A stretch of 64,000 bases of DNA, from positions 1 to 64,000 of the forward strand of contig KL197783.1 of assembly GCA_000697665.1 (NCBI GenBank). Direction: 5' to 3'. A program made the position numbers and the translations under genes. This document shows, piece by piece, positions 25,783 to 36,759 of the stretch. The notes beneath the pieces are model-generated. The model saw only the letters and a list, made by a program, of their open reading frames with translations, was not told the origin of the DNA and made no database searches. Position 1 is the stretch's first letter; each line of letters begins with the position of its first letter. Source of the stretch: Jaapia argillacea MUCL 33604 (taxonomy: Eukaryota; Basidiomycota; Agaricomycetes; Jaapiales; Jaapiaceae).

Positions 25783-27955
25783 TTACTTCAAAGATAGTCG
25801 TTGAAAGAGATCGACCAATGTATCTGCAAGCGAAGGAGAGTGGTCCTTCAATAACCCCTGGAAGAGCTTATTGAAACTCTTCGACTTTCGGACCTCTTCC
25901 TGGTTTCATGATGAACAGAGCACATTGTTCACAAAAAGAAATTACCCAATGACTCTCTAGATACTCCGACTGCATCTTGTGAATTTCTGTGTGGAGTGCC
26001 GTGAAGCTACTGTTTAACTCCACCATGATATTTTCCGGGGTAAGCGAAGCCTTGATGTGGGCAAAACATGCGAGCTTCAAATCGATTAGGTCGAGCTCTA
26101 TGCAGAAAAGGAGAGTTTAGGGAATGAAAGGAGGATCATGACGAGAGGAAGCCATACTATCGCAAAGCTTGTAGAGGCTCTTTGAGCTTACCCATGGGAT
26201 ACTCCTATGACCCAAGGTTGACAATACGGCGGCGTTCTTGACATTGAAAACGTCACGAGACATAAACTCGTCCGGCGAGGCAGCCCGCTTTGCTTCGTAG
26301 GTTGACTTTGGCGGGGCAAAAGCAATGCAGCTGAGCGGACTTAGTCAGTATGATCAATTAGAAGTAACGGTGAACTAATACCCGGTATACAGGTAGAACA
26401 ACAGGGCTCTGTAAGTGCGATACCTGGCACAGGAATTTCATGGGCTGAGGATAGAACTGGTATCGGTGCCAGGGAATGGCTAACTTACGATGCGTCCGTG
26501 ATGTACACGGTCTTGAATGAGGAGGGACCAGGAGCCTGTGGAACTTCGGGAATGGGTTCGGAATTCTGGGATATTCGGTCAGTCACCACGATTTGCACTT
26601 CCCTACTGGCGAAAGCCGTACTTTCGAGGATTCTGCGTGATGGGAACGTTGACCGGGCTTAGAGCATAACGTTACGGATGTTTCGTCGTCTGGGTCTTTC
26701 ATTGTAATTTCAATAGGGCCCCCGGCCTGACTAGAGGCATTCGGCTCATCAACGACTCTGCTATCAACCACACCTGCTTCTTCTTCAGCGGTATCCTCTT
26801 CGGGCTCGTCGTCGTCGTCGTAGTCTGAATCGGAGAATCCTCCCCAAGGAGGATGGATGGCACATGCCTTTTCGTCTTCCTCGGAAGCACTTTCAGCAAA
26901 GTGGCCTTGAAACACTGACGGGCAGTATCTATCAGATACACACACCACTTGACGATTGTGTCTAAAGACCCACAAGTTTTGAAATATCCCGAGTCATGAG
27001 AGGCTAAAAACTTGGAATGGGCGTAAATGTATCTTGGTTTCAACGTAGAAGCATGAGGGTGCACGATAACAAACTTCACGTCACAGCTGGAGCGGTCGTC
27101 GAAAATCTGTTCATTGGCTCTGGACATAGCCAACAGGCTGGGTGTCAGGTGTACGCTCATCGATTCGTTAGAGTATTCTTCCACTAAATATTCAAGTTCC
27201 ACAACGTCCTAAATCCATGTCATTATCACTAAGTTTCAGCGAGATAGAAAGACAAACCTCGTCTTCGAGATCTGCATATGAAGCAAGGAAGTCCACCGGG
27301 CAGAAATTGGGCGATCCCCAACCTTTTCCTAGCTCCACCTCTTCAAACTGGAACCTTTGTGTTTCGAGTATCTTCCCCCGACACTTTAGCTGATGATGTG
27401 ACAACTGTCAGTGGGATATATATTAGGCCGCAACAGGACTCACAACGAACGAACAGTAAACGACACCATTCCATGGTCTTCTAGAAGTGAAGCTGTCTTC
27501 AGAAAGGTCGCAAAGCATACAATAAGCACCGATGTGGTTTGGAGATTCCTCGCGACAAATTTCCAACGTGATGCTCCTATCCCTCAGGTGCTCATGATGG
27601 GACGTCAACGGTAAAAATCTGGGGAACACGAACCAGCGTCCATTTCCAAAATCTGGACTTTCGATGACCATATCTTCTTTAGCGATGCATGCTTGCCGCA
27701 AGCCTTGGATCTTGAAGCAACCCTGAGCACCGAGAGGTCAGGAGGCAAGTGGCCACACTTGATCTCGGACTAGTGACTGACAGCAAACGGGGGAGATTCG
27801 CTGATGGAAACCATGGACTCGATAAGGCCAGAGATTGGCAGCTGGAACTTTAATGTATGCAAATGCGTCGGGTTCCACAGTCTGAGAGAGCAGTGTTCGC
27901 GCAGGAGCGGTTGTTGAACCGTTGTTCGTACTCGAAGTGGCGTGCAACACGTGGC
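25783..27955 (-). CDS. MATH-BTB domain protein (5' end uncertain)
   Basis: Exons read from the 5' side give YIKVPAANLWPYRVHGF, ESPDFGNGRWFVFPRFL and a WGSPNF/DFLASYADLED segment, all MATH-like. LEYLVEEYSNESMSVHLTPS follows, then a BTB core: SCDVKFVIVHPHAS, PRYIYAHSKFLASHDSGYFK, a long acidic insert (DSDYDDDDEPEEDTAEEE), FKTVYITDAS-YRALLFYLYTG, SSKSLYKLCDKLDLIDLKLA and ASLTPENIMVELNSSFTAL. The last exon ends LVDLFQRLSLK at the TAA at 25783-25785. Such proteins are usually CUL3 ubiquitin-ligase substrate adaptors. The first exon with its ATG was not found with confidence; it may lie between 27,955 and 28,170. A decayed tandem paralog lies just upstream. Confidence 0.78.
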
Positions 27956-28479
27956 TGACTCAGGGGCCAGGCTTGCCCCGGCCAGTGGTCATCCAAGGAG
28001 GCACACAAAAAACAGTAACAGAGTGGGCCATCCAAGAACACAGAGGAACAGAGTGACACGCCCACCGATACACGAGAGGAGATTGCTCAAGTGCTCAAGG
28101 CTGACTCGATCTACACTCCAACATTTCATCGTCGCCCGATTCATCATGATGTCGTCGATGAATGAAGCATGCATGTGTGCCTACTCGGTTCTAACAGGAT
28201 GCTGTGGTACAAACAGTCATCACCGGTTTATCGAGGAGGGATGGAGGTAGTCGCCTCTGCGTAATTCGATCGTCAACGAAATCTCGCGAGTGGCCGAAAT
28301 CTATTATTCCTCGTCAAGCCTTAGGCCCTCTTTCGTGGGGAGCTACCTGAAGAGACTGGAGAGTAATCATTCAACGGTGGGCGGAAGAATTGGGCCACAC
28401 TCCCGGCCTTCGGACCCCCCTGTAATTGAACCAGCCAATCGGTAAGCGGTTGGTGGCGCTGAGGCAAAATCACGAAGAA

Positions 28480-30240
28480 CGTATCCAATGAATCGTGGGA
28501 TTCCTCACCTCGATTTTGTGGGTCTTGGCATAGAGTGCTGTGAAGCCACTAAATGCTTCAGTAATCACCGTCTGGGGCGACTGATGACTGGGAATAAAAA
28601 AGGGAAACACTCGTCAGTCCGGGAACATCAAGTTCTGTGCGAACTTGAATGCGAGCCTATTGAAACGAAGAATAGATGAAGAAGGAACAATTTTAGAGGA
28701 TCTTGGAACTTGCCCATGAGGACCACGTTATGACAGAGGGAGTAGCCGAGTGGTAGGCGGAATGGGCCTGCTTACCGGACGTAAAAGCGCGAGTATATTG
28801 CAAGGCACTAAATTAGAATATAAGCTCGCTGGGAGTACAATATCTGGGAGGGTGAGTTAGAGCGTTCATGATCCGGGCGAGAAGGCGCACAACTGAAGCT
28901 TATGACATACCTATGGCGGCAGGTTCAAGGTTGAGTATGTGGGAGTGTGAGGGTTTCACGAATGCCGACCATATATTGGGCTGGGCAAAACCAGCGCACC
29001 TTCAGCAACAATCTGTTCAAGAAAGGACAGTCGCACCTTTCGCAATTCGACAGGACCGAGACGCGAGAAACTTGAGGGAGCCCGCTCGGACCATTCCCCG
29101 TGGTTTGCTCGCCAGATACGGCGAGGCAATCCTCAGGTTGGTGGATGGGTCGTGTTTGCCCCTTTTCATCATCCATGCCTACAATACTATCAACAAGCCC
29201 CCAACCCCATTACGAGAGTCCAAAGGTTTCGAGCTTGGCGTGAGAGTAAACGAATCTCGGCTCCTATCGCGATGCATGAGGGCGACGCGCGATGAGACAG
29301 TTAAGGAGCAACCACAGAAAACGCCGAAGGCTTGATGGCCAACTGGGATGGTTTCGAGAGTCGGCACCAAGTCGAGATAAACGGATTCGTTGTCGTATTC
29401 TTCAACTAGATAGTCGAATTTCGCAGACGGCGTCGCTACAAGGGTACGGCGGGAGACAAATCTTGGACTGACGAATATGCAATTCGCGGTCAGGATGGCC
29501 CACGGTTGAGTTCATAGGGCGGAACACAGACCTCCCCAAACTATGTCCAATCTCCAGATCCTGGTGAATCTCGAACCTAGGGCATCCTTCAAGCGTCTCC
29601 CCGGCACCATGGCTAAATTCGAAGCAAATTTATTATTCATGACGGAGACATGTGGCCAATCGGACTTAGCGTGAAGGAAAAGTAAGTGCGCCCCATCCAA
29701 AGATCGCGCCGTAGAGAATTCACTTGAGACATCTCCGATAACCAGAGATACGACGATACCAGAGGTTACTCCATTACGCAAGATTTCTTTCTCTTTGAAA
29801 GATGGCGCAGACCGGTAATCAGAGAAGGTGGGAGGAATGGAACGCAGGATATCGAGAGCGTAGTGCTCTATTCAGCCTTCTTTCGCGCCGTGTCCAGGGT
29901 GAAACCAAACGTCGATTCATCGTTGAACGGGGTATCTTCTGTTTCAGCGACGGGCCCCGAAGGAGCTTTGTACTCGATCCAGCTGATCCGATCGGAGTCA
30001 TAACGGCGAACGATTGTCGCAAGGATGTCCAAGATCGCGGAAAGATCGTAAAGAGAATGGATGCTAAGACAGGCGCTCAGGTGAGGGATATTGGGACGGT
30101 GCGTCGTTCGCCAAAGAACTTCTCATACTTGGTGGGATGTAGCATCGTGCTAAACTTTCAAGTTCGACCCGTTTCCGGTTTGTTTTTGGGAGCCTTCAAT
30201 TTTGATGTACCAGCTCTGGGTTTTTTCGACAACTTGAATT
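28480..30240 (-). pseudogene. decayed MATH-BTB paralog (copy 1)
   Basis: Pieces of the neighbouring MATH-BTB protein recur in the same order but in different frames. RFEIHQDLEIGHSLGRSVF is near 29,560-29,500, FDYLVEEYDNESVYLDLVPT near 29,410-29,345, an HARRPHAS-stop-EPRFVYSHAKL stretch near 29,290-29,215, and FSGFTALYAKTHKIE near 28,580-28,510. Stops and frame changes interrupt it many times. The 5' end has SIHSLYDLSAILDILATIV and YDSDRISWIEYKAPSGP, also seen in the remnants at 47 and 51 kb. It lies head-to-head with the DUF6533 gene at 30,565 and tandem to the intact MATH-BTB gene. Confidence 0.65.
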
Positions 30241-30299
30241 AATCAATTGACAGTGTGACCAATGCTTTCCGCTGCCGGCAAACATCCTAGGCGTCTAGA

Positions 30300-30564
30300 T
30301 CTTATGTGGGATGCCTCCCCGCGAGTCGACCCTTCGTTTAAGTTGTCGAATGACGGCATATGGCTTCTGGTAAGTACTCGGTATCTTTTGCCCAATTAGC
30401 GCTGTCGCCTCCCATTGAATGCACTCAATGCGAGGTCAAACACGACAGTCCATGGGACACGGCCATTCCACTCCTGTCAAATTGGTCGTGGCTGGCAGAG
30501 GCGACTTTTGTTCCTTTCTGTTTCAACACCTCTCGTATTTCGTCGACCGTCTGCTCCATCCACC
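30300..30564. promoter_or_regulatory. conserved bidirectional upstream region, copy 1
   Basis: About 260 bases between the DUF6533 gene and the MATH-BTB remnant. The same stretch recurs, reverse-complemented, at about 46,776-47,035 and 50,624-50,885. Shared landmarks are GGTATCTTTTG, CACTCAATGCGAGGT and TGACGGCAT. It should contain the DUF6533 promoter; conservation may only reflect recent duplication. Confidence 0.5.
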
Positions 30565-32331
30565 ATGTCGGGCTTCAGCGAACCTGTGTTCGTCAGTTAT
30601 CTACAACTCTCCCGTATGGGGCAACGTGAGTGATTACTGATATGGTGACGCTGAGGGGCGGGCGAGCTCACACGATACCTCTACTAGTTTCTGCTACTCT
30701 GGCGGCGTTGTACGACCATGGTGAGGGACATGGGTAGATTCTTCTTCCCCGCTGCACTGATGGCAGCATCTGTCAGCCATCTCGATTGACGAAGAGGTGA
30801 GTCATTGTCTTGATTGGCGCCCCTCAACCTGTAATAAATCTCAACGTCGTCTGATTCAGCTTGAGCTCATATGGGTATGCCGCCACCTCATGAAGACTCT
30901 GTCCGGACCCTCATCTTTCCGAATTGTAGGGGCGTCCCGGTCACACTGCCAAGATGTTTTACTTTCTCGTAAGGTTTCCCTCTCGTCGACCTCTTTTTGA
31001 CTAACCGACGGGTTTCAGACGAGATATTGCGGGAATACTGTTGTTGTGTAGGTCTCTGTCACCTCACTGAGACGGGTTCCCTCTCATGTAGTTTCGTACC
31101 CTATACAGAACGATCCTCGCCTGTAAGGAAACTAATTTATTTCCAACACTTTTTCCTTATCATTGGCCCACTAGTCATGATCACTAGAATCAATTCGGAC
31201 GGCGTAAGTCACAGACAATGTTAGATCATACCCCCACTCATCCTTTCTCCTCAGGCGTACGTGGAACAGAGTGCTATGCTGATTTATCACTGACTCGCTC
31301 TTCCACCATCGCCAACTACTGCAGGTGTATGTTATCTCCTCACCTGAAAGGAAACAACCAACTAAATTTGATCTCTTAGGCAAGAGTCAACTTCACCTCC
31401 AGACTTGGGCAACAGCTGTACCAGCATGGGTTGTTCAAAGTTGGTTTTATGTGCTCCATTTAAGGTCAAAGTCCCCGTTTTTGACAACAATTTAGTGATT
31501 TTGCAGTTTCGACTTTATGCGATGTATAATCGTTCAAGACGGATTCTCTTCTTTATGGCATCTTGCTTTCTCATCGAATTGGCTGCAGCCATGTCTTTCG
31601 CCTTGTACGAGGACGTTGAAGGTAGAATTCCCTTCTTTCATATCTCTCTTGCTGATTACTATATCTGCCATGTCCAGTTATTGCTGTTCGAATGGACAAT
31701 TTGACTGGTTGTTTAGTGATAAAGTCGCCCAAGTTTGCGTACGGCACTTGGGCATCGATTCTAGCTTTTGAAGGCGTCCTTTTCTTTCTCGCACTCTATA
31801 AAATGGTGCTCCATCTGTCCCGGTTGCAGACTCATTGGACCAGGGACAATGTCACCGATGTGCTGCTCCGAGATAATATGTTCTACTTTCTTGTGTGCGT
31901 CTTTCCTACCATGTTCGTGTCGCGTTTGACCATCACCGCTGACTTTGATCGTTAGTATTTTCATCACATACTGTATGACCATTGTTTCTTGGTTCACCCT
32001 CCCGGTACGCCCTTACGATTCACGTTCTTCCGGTATCGCTGATCTTGGAACATTTTGCCTGGGTAATTCCCAGCCTATCTTGATGCAAATTCTTGGAAGT
32101 TATACAATCACCGTCACATGTACACTCGGTAGCCGCCTCATCCTCAATATTCGGCGGGCATCATATCACCATCAGGAATGTGTCGATACAAAGGAAATCG
32201 AGTACCAACTACACGTCTTACCCGGAGATCAGGACGAATCCACTTCTCAGCCTGATATTCCATCCTCTTCTCAGGCCGAGGGATCAGGTGTTCGACAAGT
32301 TGAGGCTGGGACGAGCGGCACCACTGGGTAG
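30565..32331 (+). CDS. DUF6533-family seven-helix membrane protein, copy 1
   Basis: The protein starts MSGFSEPVFVSYLQLS and shows the DUF6533 signature ATLAALYDH-AISIDEE-LELIW, built from three exons. TAKMFYFL-TRYCGNTVVV follows, then four tiny exons (31109-31122, 31175-31203, 31255-31270, 31325-31330). The next exons give LQTWATAVPAWVVQ-FRLYAMYNRSRRILFF, FEGVLFFLALYKMVLHL, FITYCMTIVSWFTLP and MQILGSYTITVTCTLGSRLI, all membrane helices. The soluble tail has EIEYQLHVLPGDQDES and ends at 32331. All exons join in frame with GT-AG borders. The family is widespread in Agaricomycetes; its topology resembles a receptor but no ligand is known. This is the best preserved of three paralogs. Confidence 0.82.
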
Positions 32332-32663
32332 TATGGTGGAGGATCGGTCAGTTATTGTAGCGCTACCACCTCTATGCGACCTGGTGATTAACTTTGATAT
32401 TGGCATGGAGGGGGTCTCGTCCCAGTACAGTACAAAATGTGAATAAATGACTACGACATTCAAGAGTCCGGTTGGTAGTCAAGAAAGTCGTTGAAGTTGT
32501 ACATAGAGACCGACAGTTGGCTCCCTTGGCAAATGTTTCGAAACTGCCCTCCAATGCGGGGATCAAAAGTGATATTTTCCAAGTGGTGAAGTAATGGGCC
32601 CGGGAGGCGAAGAAGAATACATGAACTCCGACTATCGATACAAAGGGTTTGACAATGTCACGA
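32332..32663. other. short convergent intergenic region
   Basis: This 330-base gap between convergent genes contains the two 3' ends. Similarity to the DUF6533 3' flanks at 44.9 and 48.7 kb continues to about 32,450, which marks the edge of the duplicated block. Confidence 0.5.
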
Positions 32664-35068
32664 TTACATAGAGAAAACCTCCGTCTGCAACCCAACGTAC
32701 ACCCCGCTCATTCCTAACCTCGCAACAGCATTCCTAGCCTCCCTCACCAAAGTAGTCGGCCCACTCGCACAAACCGCCACTCTTCCCACCTCCTCCCCAT
32801 CCGGTTCTCGGGGAGCATCAGCCGATCTCACCTCCACTTTCATACCCTTCTCGACCTCAGCCTCCACTCCTCCAATTTCTACCACGTCGACAGAAGGAGA
32901 CGGAGCCGAATGCACTAGCCCTTTGACGAGCTGTCTCACGCTCGGTCTCTCGTCCAACAAGACCTTCGAGTTCGGGATATCGGGCACGGCATCGGGGTTG
33001 CATAGACACGTCACGTAGATTGATATCCTCAATTCGAAGGAGGAGGCGGGGACAGTACAAGCCCGTCGAGATATCGTTTGCAAGATGGGCGCGAACCATT
33101 CGATATTCGCTACAGTCGAGAATCAACGAGAAGAAAAAATAAGTGAATGAAGTTCACGATCAGACGTGGACGTACCGAAGCTTCGAATACACCAAACAAA
33201 CTCAACCAGCCTAGTCCTCTCCCCTCCTCTCCTACCCAACCTAACAACCCTCCCAACCAAATCATCCAACAACCCAATAGTATACGTAGCCCCACTCCCT
33301 CCCGCAACCAACAAGACATTCTCGTACTCTCCTAAATCAATCGACGAACCACCATATGGACCATCGATCATAACCTGAATAGGTACACCGTCCAACGTCT
33401 GCATCGGCGTAGAATCACTATCCTTCTCATCAACAAAGCCACCATTGCCCAACTCGGATCGCATGTGTGACTCAACGGCTTCCGTCCAGTCTCCCAACGC
33501 TCTCGCGCCCAATAACATACCCTTCCCGATCTCCAGCCCCGCATATCCAATATCTACGGTTGGATGGCAGGAATTCGGCGGAGGGGTAAGACAAGAAGTC
33601 GAAGGAGGTGCGTTCATGACCGTCAGCGGATGCGATTCGATGAAGTGTTGGTTTGGGAGGAAGATTCGGAGACGGAGGTGTTGACCTGCTGACCAGCCGG
33701 AGGTACAGTCGGGTATATCGATCTAGGGTAAATTATTAGCAATTGAAAAGAATTCACGGAGCAGTGGGGGTACGGAAGTGATGAGGAGAGACAGGGGAGT
33801 AGCAGGACGAGTAACGAAAGTGATAGACGTATGAAGGGTCGAGTGAACGACATACCAAGGTCATACCGCTCCCCACGTGTATCAACAAGGCGTCCTTCAC
33901 CCGATACCTCCCCATCCTCAACACGAGATCTAACCCATAAAACGCCAGCGGTGGGAATATCCAAGGCGACGCAAATGGCGTATGATAGCAAATCGTAATG
34001 AAAAATGCGACAAACCCAGCGACGCTACATTCCAAAAAAAAGCCCCGTCAATACCGATCCAATTACCCCAGAGAGCGAACACGAAACTTACTGCAAATAA
34101 AAGAACCCTTGATACGCCCATCTCCGAACCACCCTCATGCTACTCAACACAATCAAACATAGAACCGAAAAAGCAGCGACACCCGAACCCTCCTTCTGTT
34201 GTCCCAGAATCGGTAATCCGAATGTCAAATGGTTGTTGATCCATAGACTACCGTGGATCGCAGCTGAAAGGAAGAGTATACGTCCGGCCCAACGATGTAG
34301 GAAGTTGATTTTCTCGTAAGAGAGGGACGGGAGTGAGGAGAATAACGGGAGGGTGTGGAGAGATTTCGTTGAGAGGAGGAAGACTGGGGAGAGTTGTGCT
34401 AGGGCCATGAAACCTACGGAACAAGGAAACGAGGACCATGAGTGGGAAGAGGAAACGGAGCTGCGAGAGACATACCGGCGCGGTTAGGGTTAGACATCAA
34501 CGGCGCGTTTCTGATGATGCACACCAGCACGGTGGTGAGGTACCCGACCACTATCAAAACTGTTTCAAACGGAGAGGTCAGAACCAGAAAGGTGAGAGAG
34601 CCGACGATGCTTACTCTGTCCAACGTCTAGCTCGAGGTAGGGAATGGTCCATAACATCGCACCCCTGATCCTAACGAACAGACTGGAGGCTAGCTGTCTG
34701 CCCCGCGTCCTCTTCATCGTCTCCGGCCTCCCAATATCCACTACATCCAGACCCTCATCCTTTTCAGGCGTGCCAACACTCAGATATATCCCCTTCCAAT
34801 CCTCCCTCACCCCCAAGAGGGCTTCAAACGTCTTTCCCCGTTTGATCGCGCGATAGAATGCAGGGAGGGAGAGGAGGAGTACGAGACCGGCAAGCGAGGC
34901 CCATACAATAGTGAACTTGCGCTGGTATTTTGGATCTTCGACATAAGAACTGTAGAGGATGCGTTAGGACTCAACGAAAGGTGAGATAAGCGAGATGATA
35001 AAACGTAAGACTCACTTGTAGATCTGGAAACTGGACGGAATCTGAGGAGCGTCACCGAAACCAGACAT
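32664..35068 (-). CDS. ferric/cupric reductase transmembrane component (FRE type)
   Basis: The start MSGFGDAPQIPSSFQIYN is followed by a first membrane segment (KFTIVWASLAGLVLLL). The bis-heme core carries two His pairs with 13 residues between the members of each pair: HRWAGRILFLSAAIH and HVAGFVAFFITICYH, the latter completed by splicing at LQ-H. FAD binding is shown by SHPLTVMN, NADPH binding by LLVAGGSGATYTIGLL and the C-terminal VCASGPTTLVREA; ANIEWFAPIL precedes the last NAD-domain exon. The order matches plasma-membrane FRE reductases, which move electrons from NADPH through FAD and two hemes to Fe(III) or Cu(II) outside. About seven exons; stop at 32664-32666. A Ctr copper transporter lies 3.3 kb away, so cupric reduction for uptake is plausible. 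Confidence 0.9.
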
Positions 35069-35580
35069 CGTTCAGGTCTTCCCTCGATATATTCGAGAAG
35101 AACCTTGAGTGGGAATAATACGAGGCGGTAAATGCACAAATCCTGGAGCGTAGATGTGTTTGAGACCGAGGGAGGGAGGATACTGAAAGCCCAAGGTTGA
35201 CGCCACAAACACCAGATATCAGTGAAACGACCAAACAAAGTGGAAAAGTTTTTCATCTTGCCGGACTTCAACAAGATCCCGTCTGATCATGAAGACTGAC
35301 CGGGCGGCGCTGAAGCACCATAGCCATACTGTACTGGAGCAGAACCACGACAATCATAACCATCACCTGAATCAAACTCCTATCATCTCGCAAGATTATG
35401 AGGGCCACGAGCCAACGAAAGGCACGGCTGTCACGGTACCGACCGAATGATAGTCTCATGTTAGCCTAGGGTGATACAGTAGCGCACATCTTTCGGGACC
35501 CGGTGTAGACCGTAAAAATAGTTGACCACGATATCATTGAGGGCACAGAAGCAAGATATGAAAGAGTACAGAACTAAGGA
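35069..35580. other. upstream region of the reductase, with a 63-codon minus-strand ORF
   Basis: The reductase promoter should lie here. An ATG at 35457-35459 (minus strand) opens 63 codons with one hydrophobic helix (VMVMIVVVLLQYSMAMVL). It could be a small membrane protein, an upstream exon, or chance. There is no second line of support. Confidence 0.35.
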
Positions 35581-36759
35581 TCAGACAAAACGAAAGATTG
35601 TATCCAAAATCTCTATCCAAGAGCTTGATGCAGCGCCCTGAACTGAGGATGGCTGACCGTCGAGCAAGTGCTCCTTAGGTGAAGGTGAGGAAGAAACTAT
35701 GGGAGTGGGTGTAATAAGCTCGACGTCTGGCGACTTGGGATCACGACCTGATGTATCATCCAGTGCGACAGTGGTGGCCTGATTGAAATCCTTTCCAACA
35801 GCGAATCTACCCTCACCTGAACTTGGCGCCTGGGTATCGCCAAATTCCATACAACGACCAACGTCACGTCATTCCTCCAGAAACACAAGAATGGACGTAC
35901 TCGACTGGAATATTGTGTGTCACCCCAGGTGCTTCGATAATTCGCGTCAAGGTGGTCAGCTAGGCGCCGAAAGGTACCGACCTTTGTATCGATAGACCAA
36001 GGGGGGTATAGAATATTTCGACGCCGTGTGAGAGTTCTGAACTGTTGGTGCAACTACACAAGCAGATGTCGGTGTCAGTTCGACAATGCTGAGGAGATAG
36101 GAACACACTCTTTCATACAACAGGCCCCAACGATGCCTCCGTTCCCCTCATTCGGCGCACAATGGGCATCCCACAGAAATGCGACGGGAATATTAAGCGT
36201 CGGATCCAAAGCTTCTATTGGCCAACCACGTTCTCCGTCATAGTAGTATCCAGTGCCACGAAGCGCCACCACGCCGCAGCAGCCCAGTCCCACAAAAAAG
36301 GGCCAGCAGAGCCTGGAATATACGGAGAACTACGAAAGGAATATGCGCACATTGAGTTGATGGTGCGTCCCAGAGTCCGGAGGCAGACGAGCGACCATGG
36401 GATCAACTGCCGGTCATAGAGGGGGGGAAGTGGAGAAGGTGTGAAGGTTAGTGAAGAGTTATGATATGAAGGGAGCTGAGGCGGAGCGAAGATGAAAAAT
36501 GTGCTAAGGCATGAGATCGAGAACATTGAATGGAAATCCAACGACCTTGGTGCAAGGCGAGATCAGACACCGAAAACCGACTGCGGGAAGATACTTGGAA
36601 AGGGACGAGGTACTGTGGTATTGTATCTTCCGTCACCGTACGTGACCCCGTCGTCGAAACCCACAGTCGATACGCGTCAGATCTTTGGGTCTCCAACTTT
36701 AGGCTGCAAAGATCATGGGTGGACCTCGAAGAAGACGGAGAGAAGATATGTGATAGCAT
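35581..36759 (-). CDS. uncertain multi-exon gene, function unknown
   Basis: Several minus-strand segments read like protein but I could not chain them securely. They are SLKLETQRSDAYRLWVSTTG with TVTEDTIPQYLVPFQ (about 36,700-36,590), WPIEALDPTLNIPVAFLWDA with a Cys-rich end GIVGACCMKECVP (about 36,210-36,090), and a final 89-codon frame ending LDTIFRFV at the TGA at 35581-35583. The order and strand fit one gene starting at the ATG at 36757-36759. No family is recognised. The last segment is Ser/Pro-rich and acidic. Treat the borders as provisional. Confidence 0.35.

Noticed and set aside
28740-28830. possible tRNA (GTAGCCGAGTGGTAGGCGG resembles an A box)
   Set aside because: There is no matching B box or acceptor stem downstream at a workable distance.
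28868-29335. 155-codon plus-strand frame
   Set aside because: It is antisense to the MATH-BTB pseudogene, whose segments explain the sequence.
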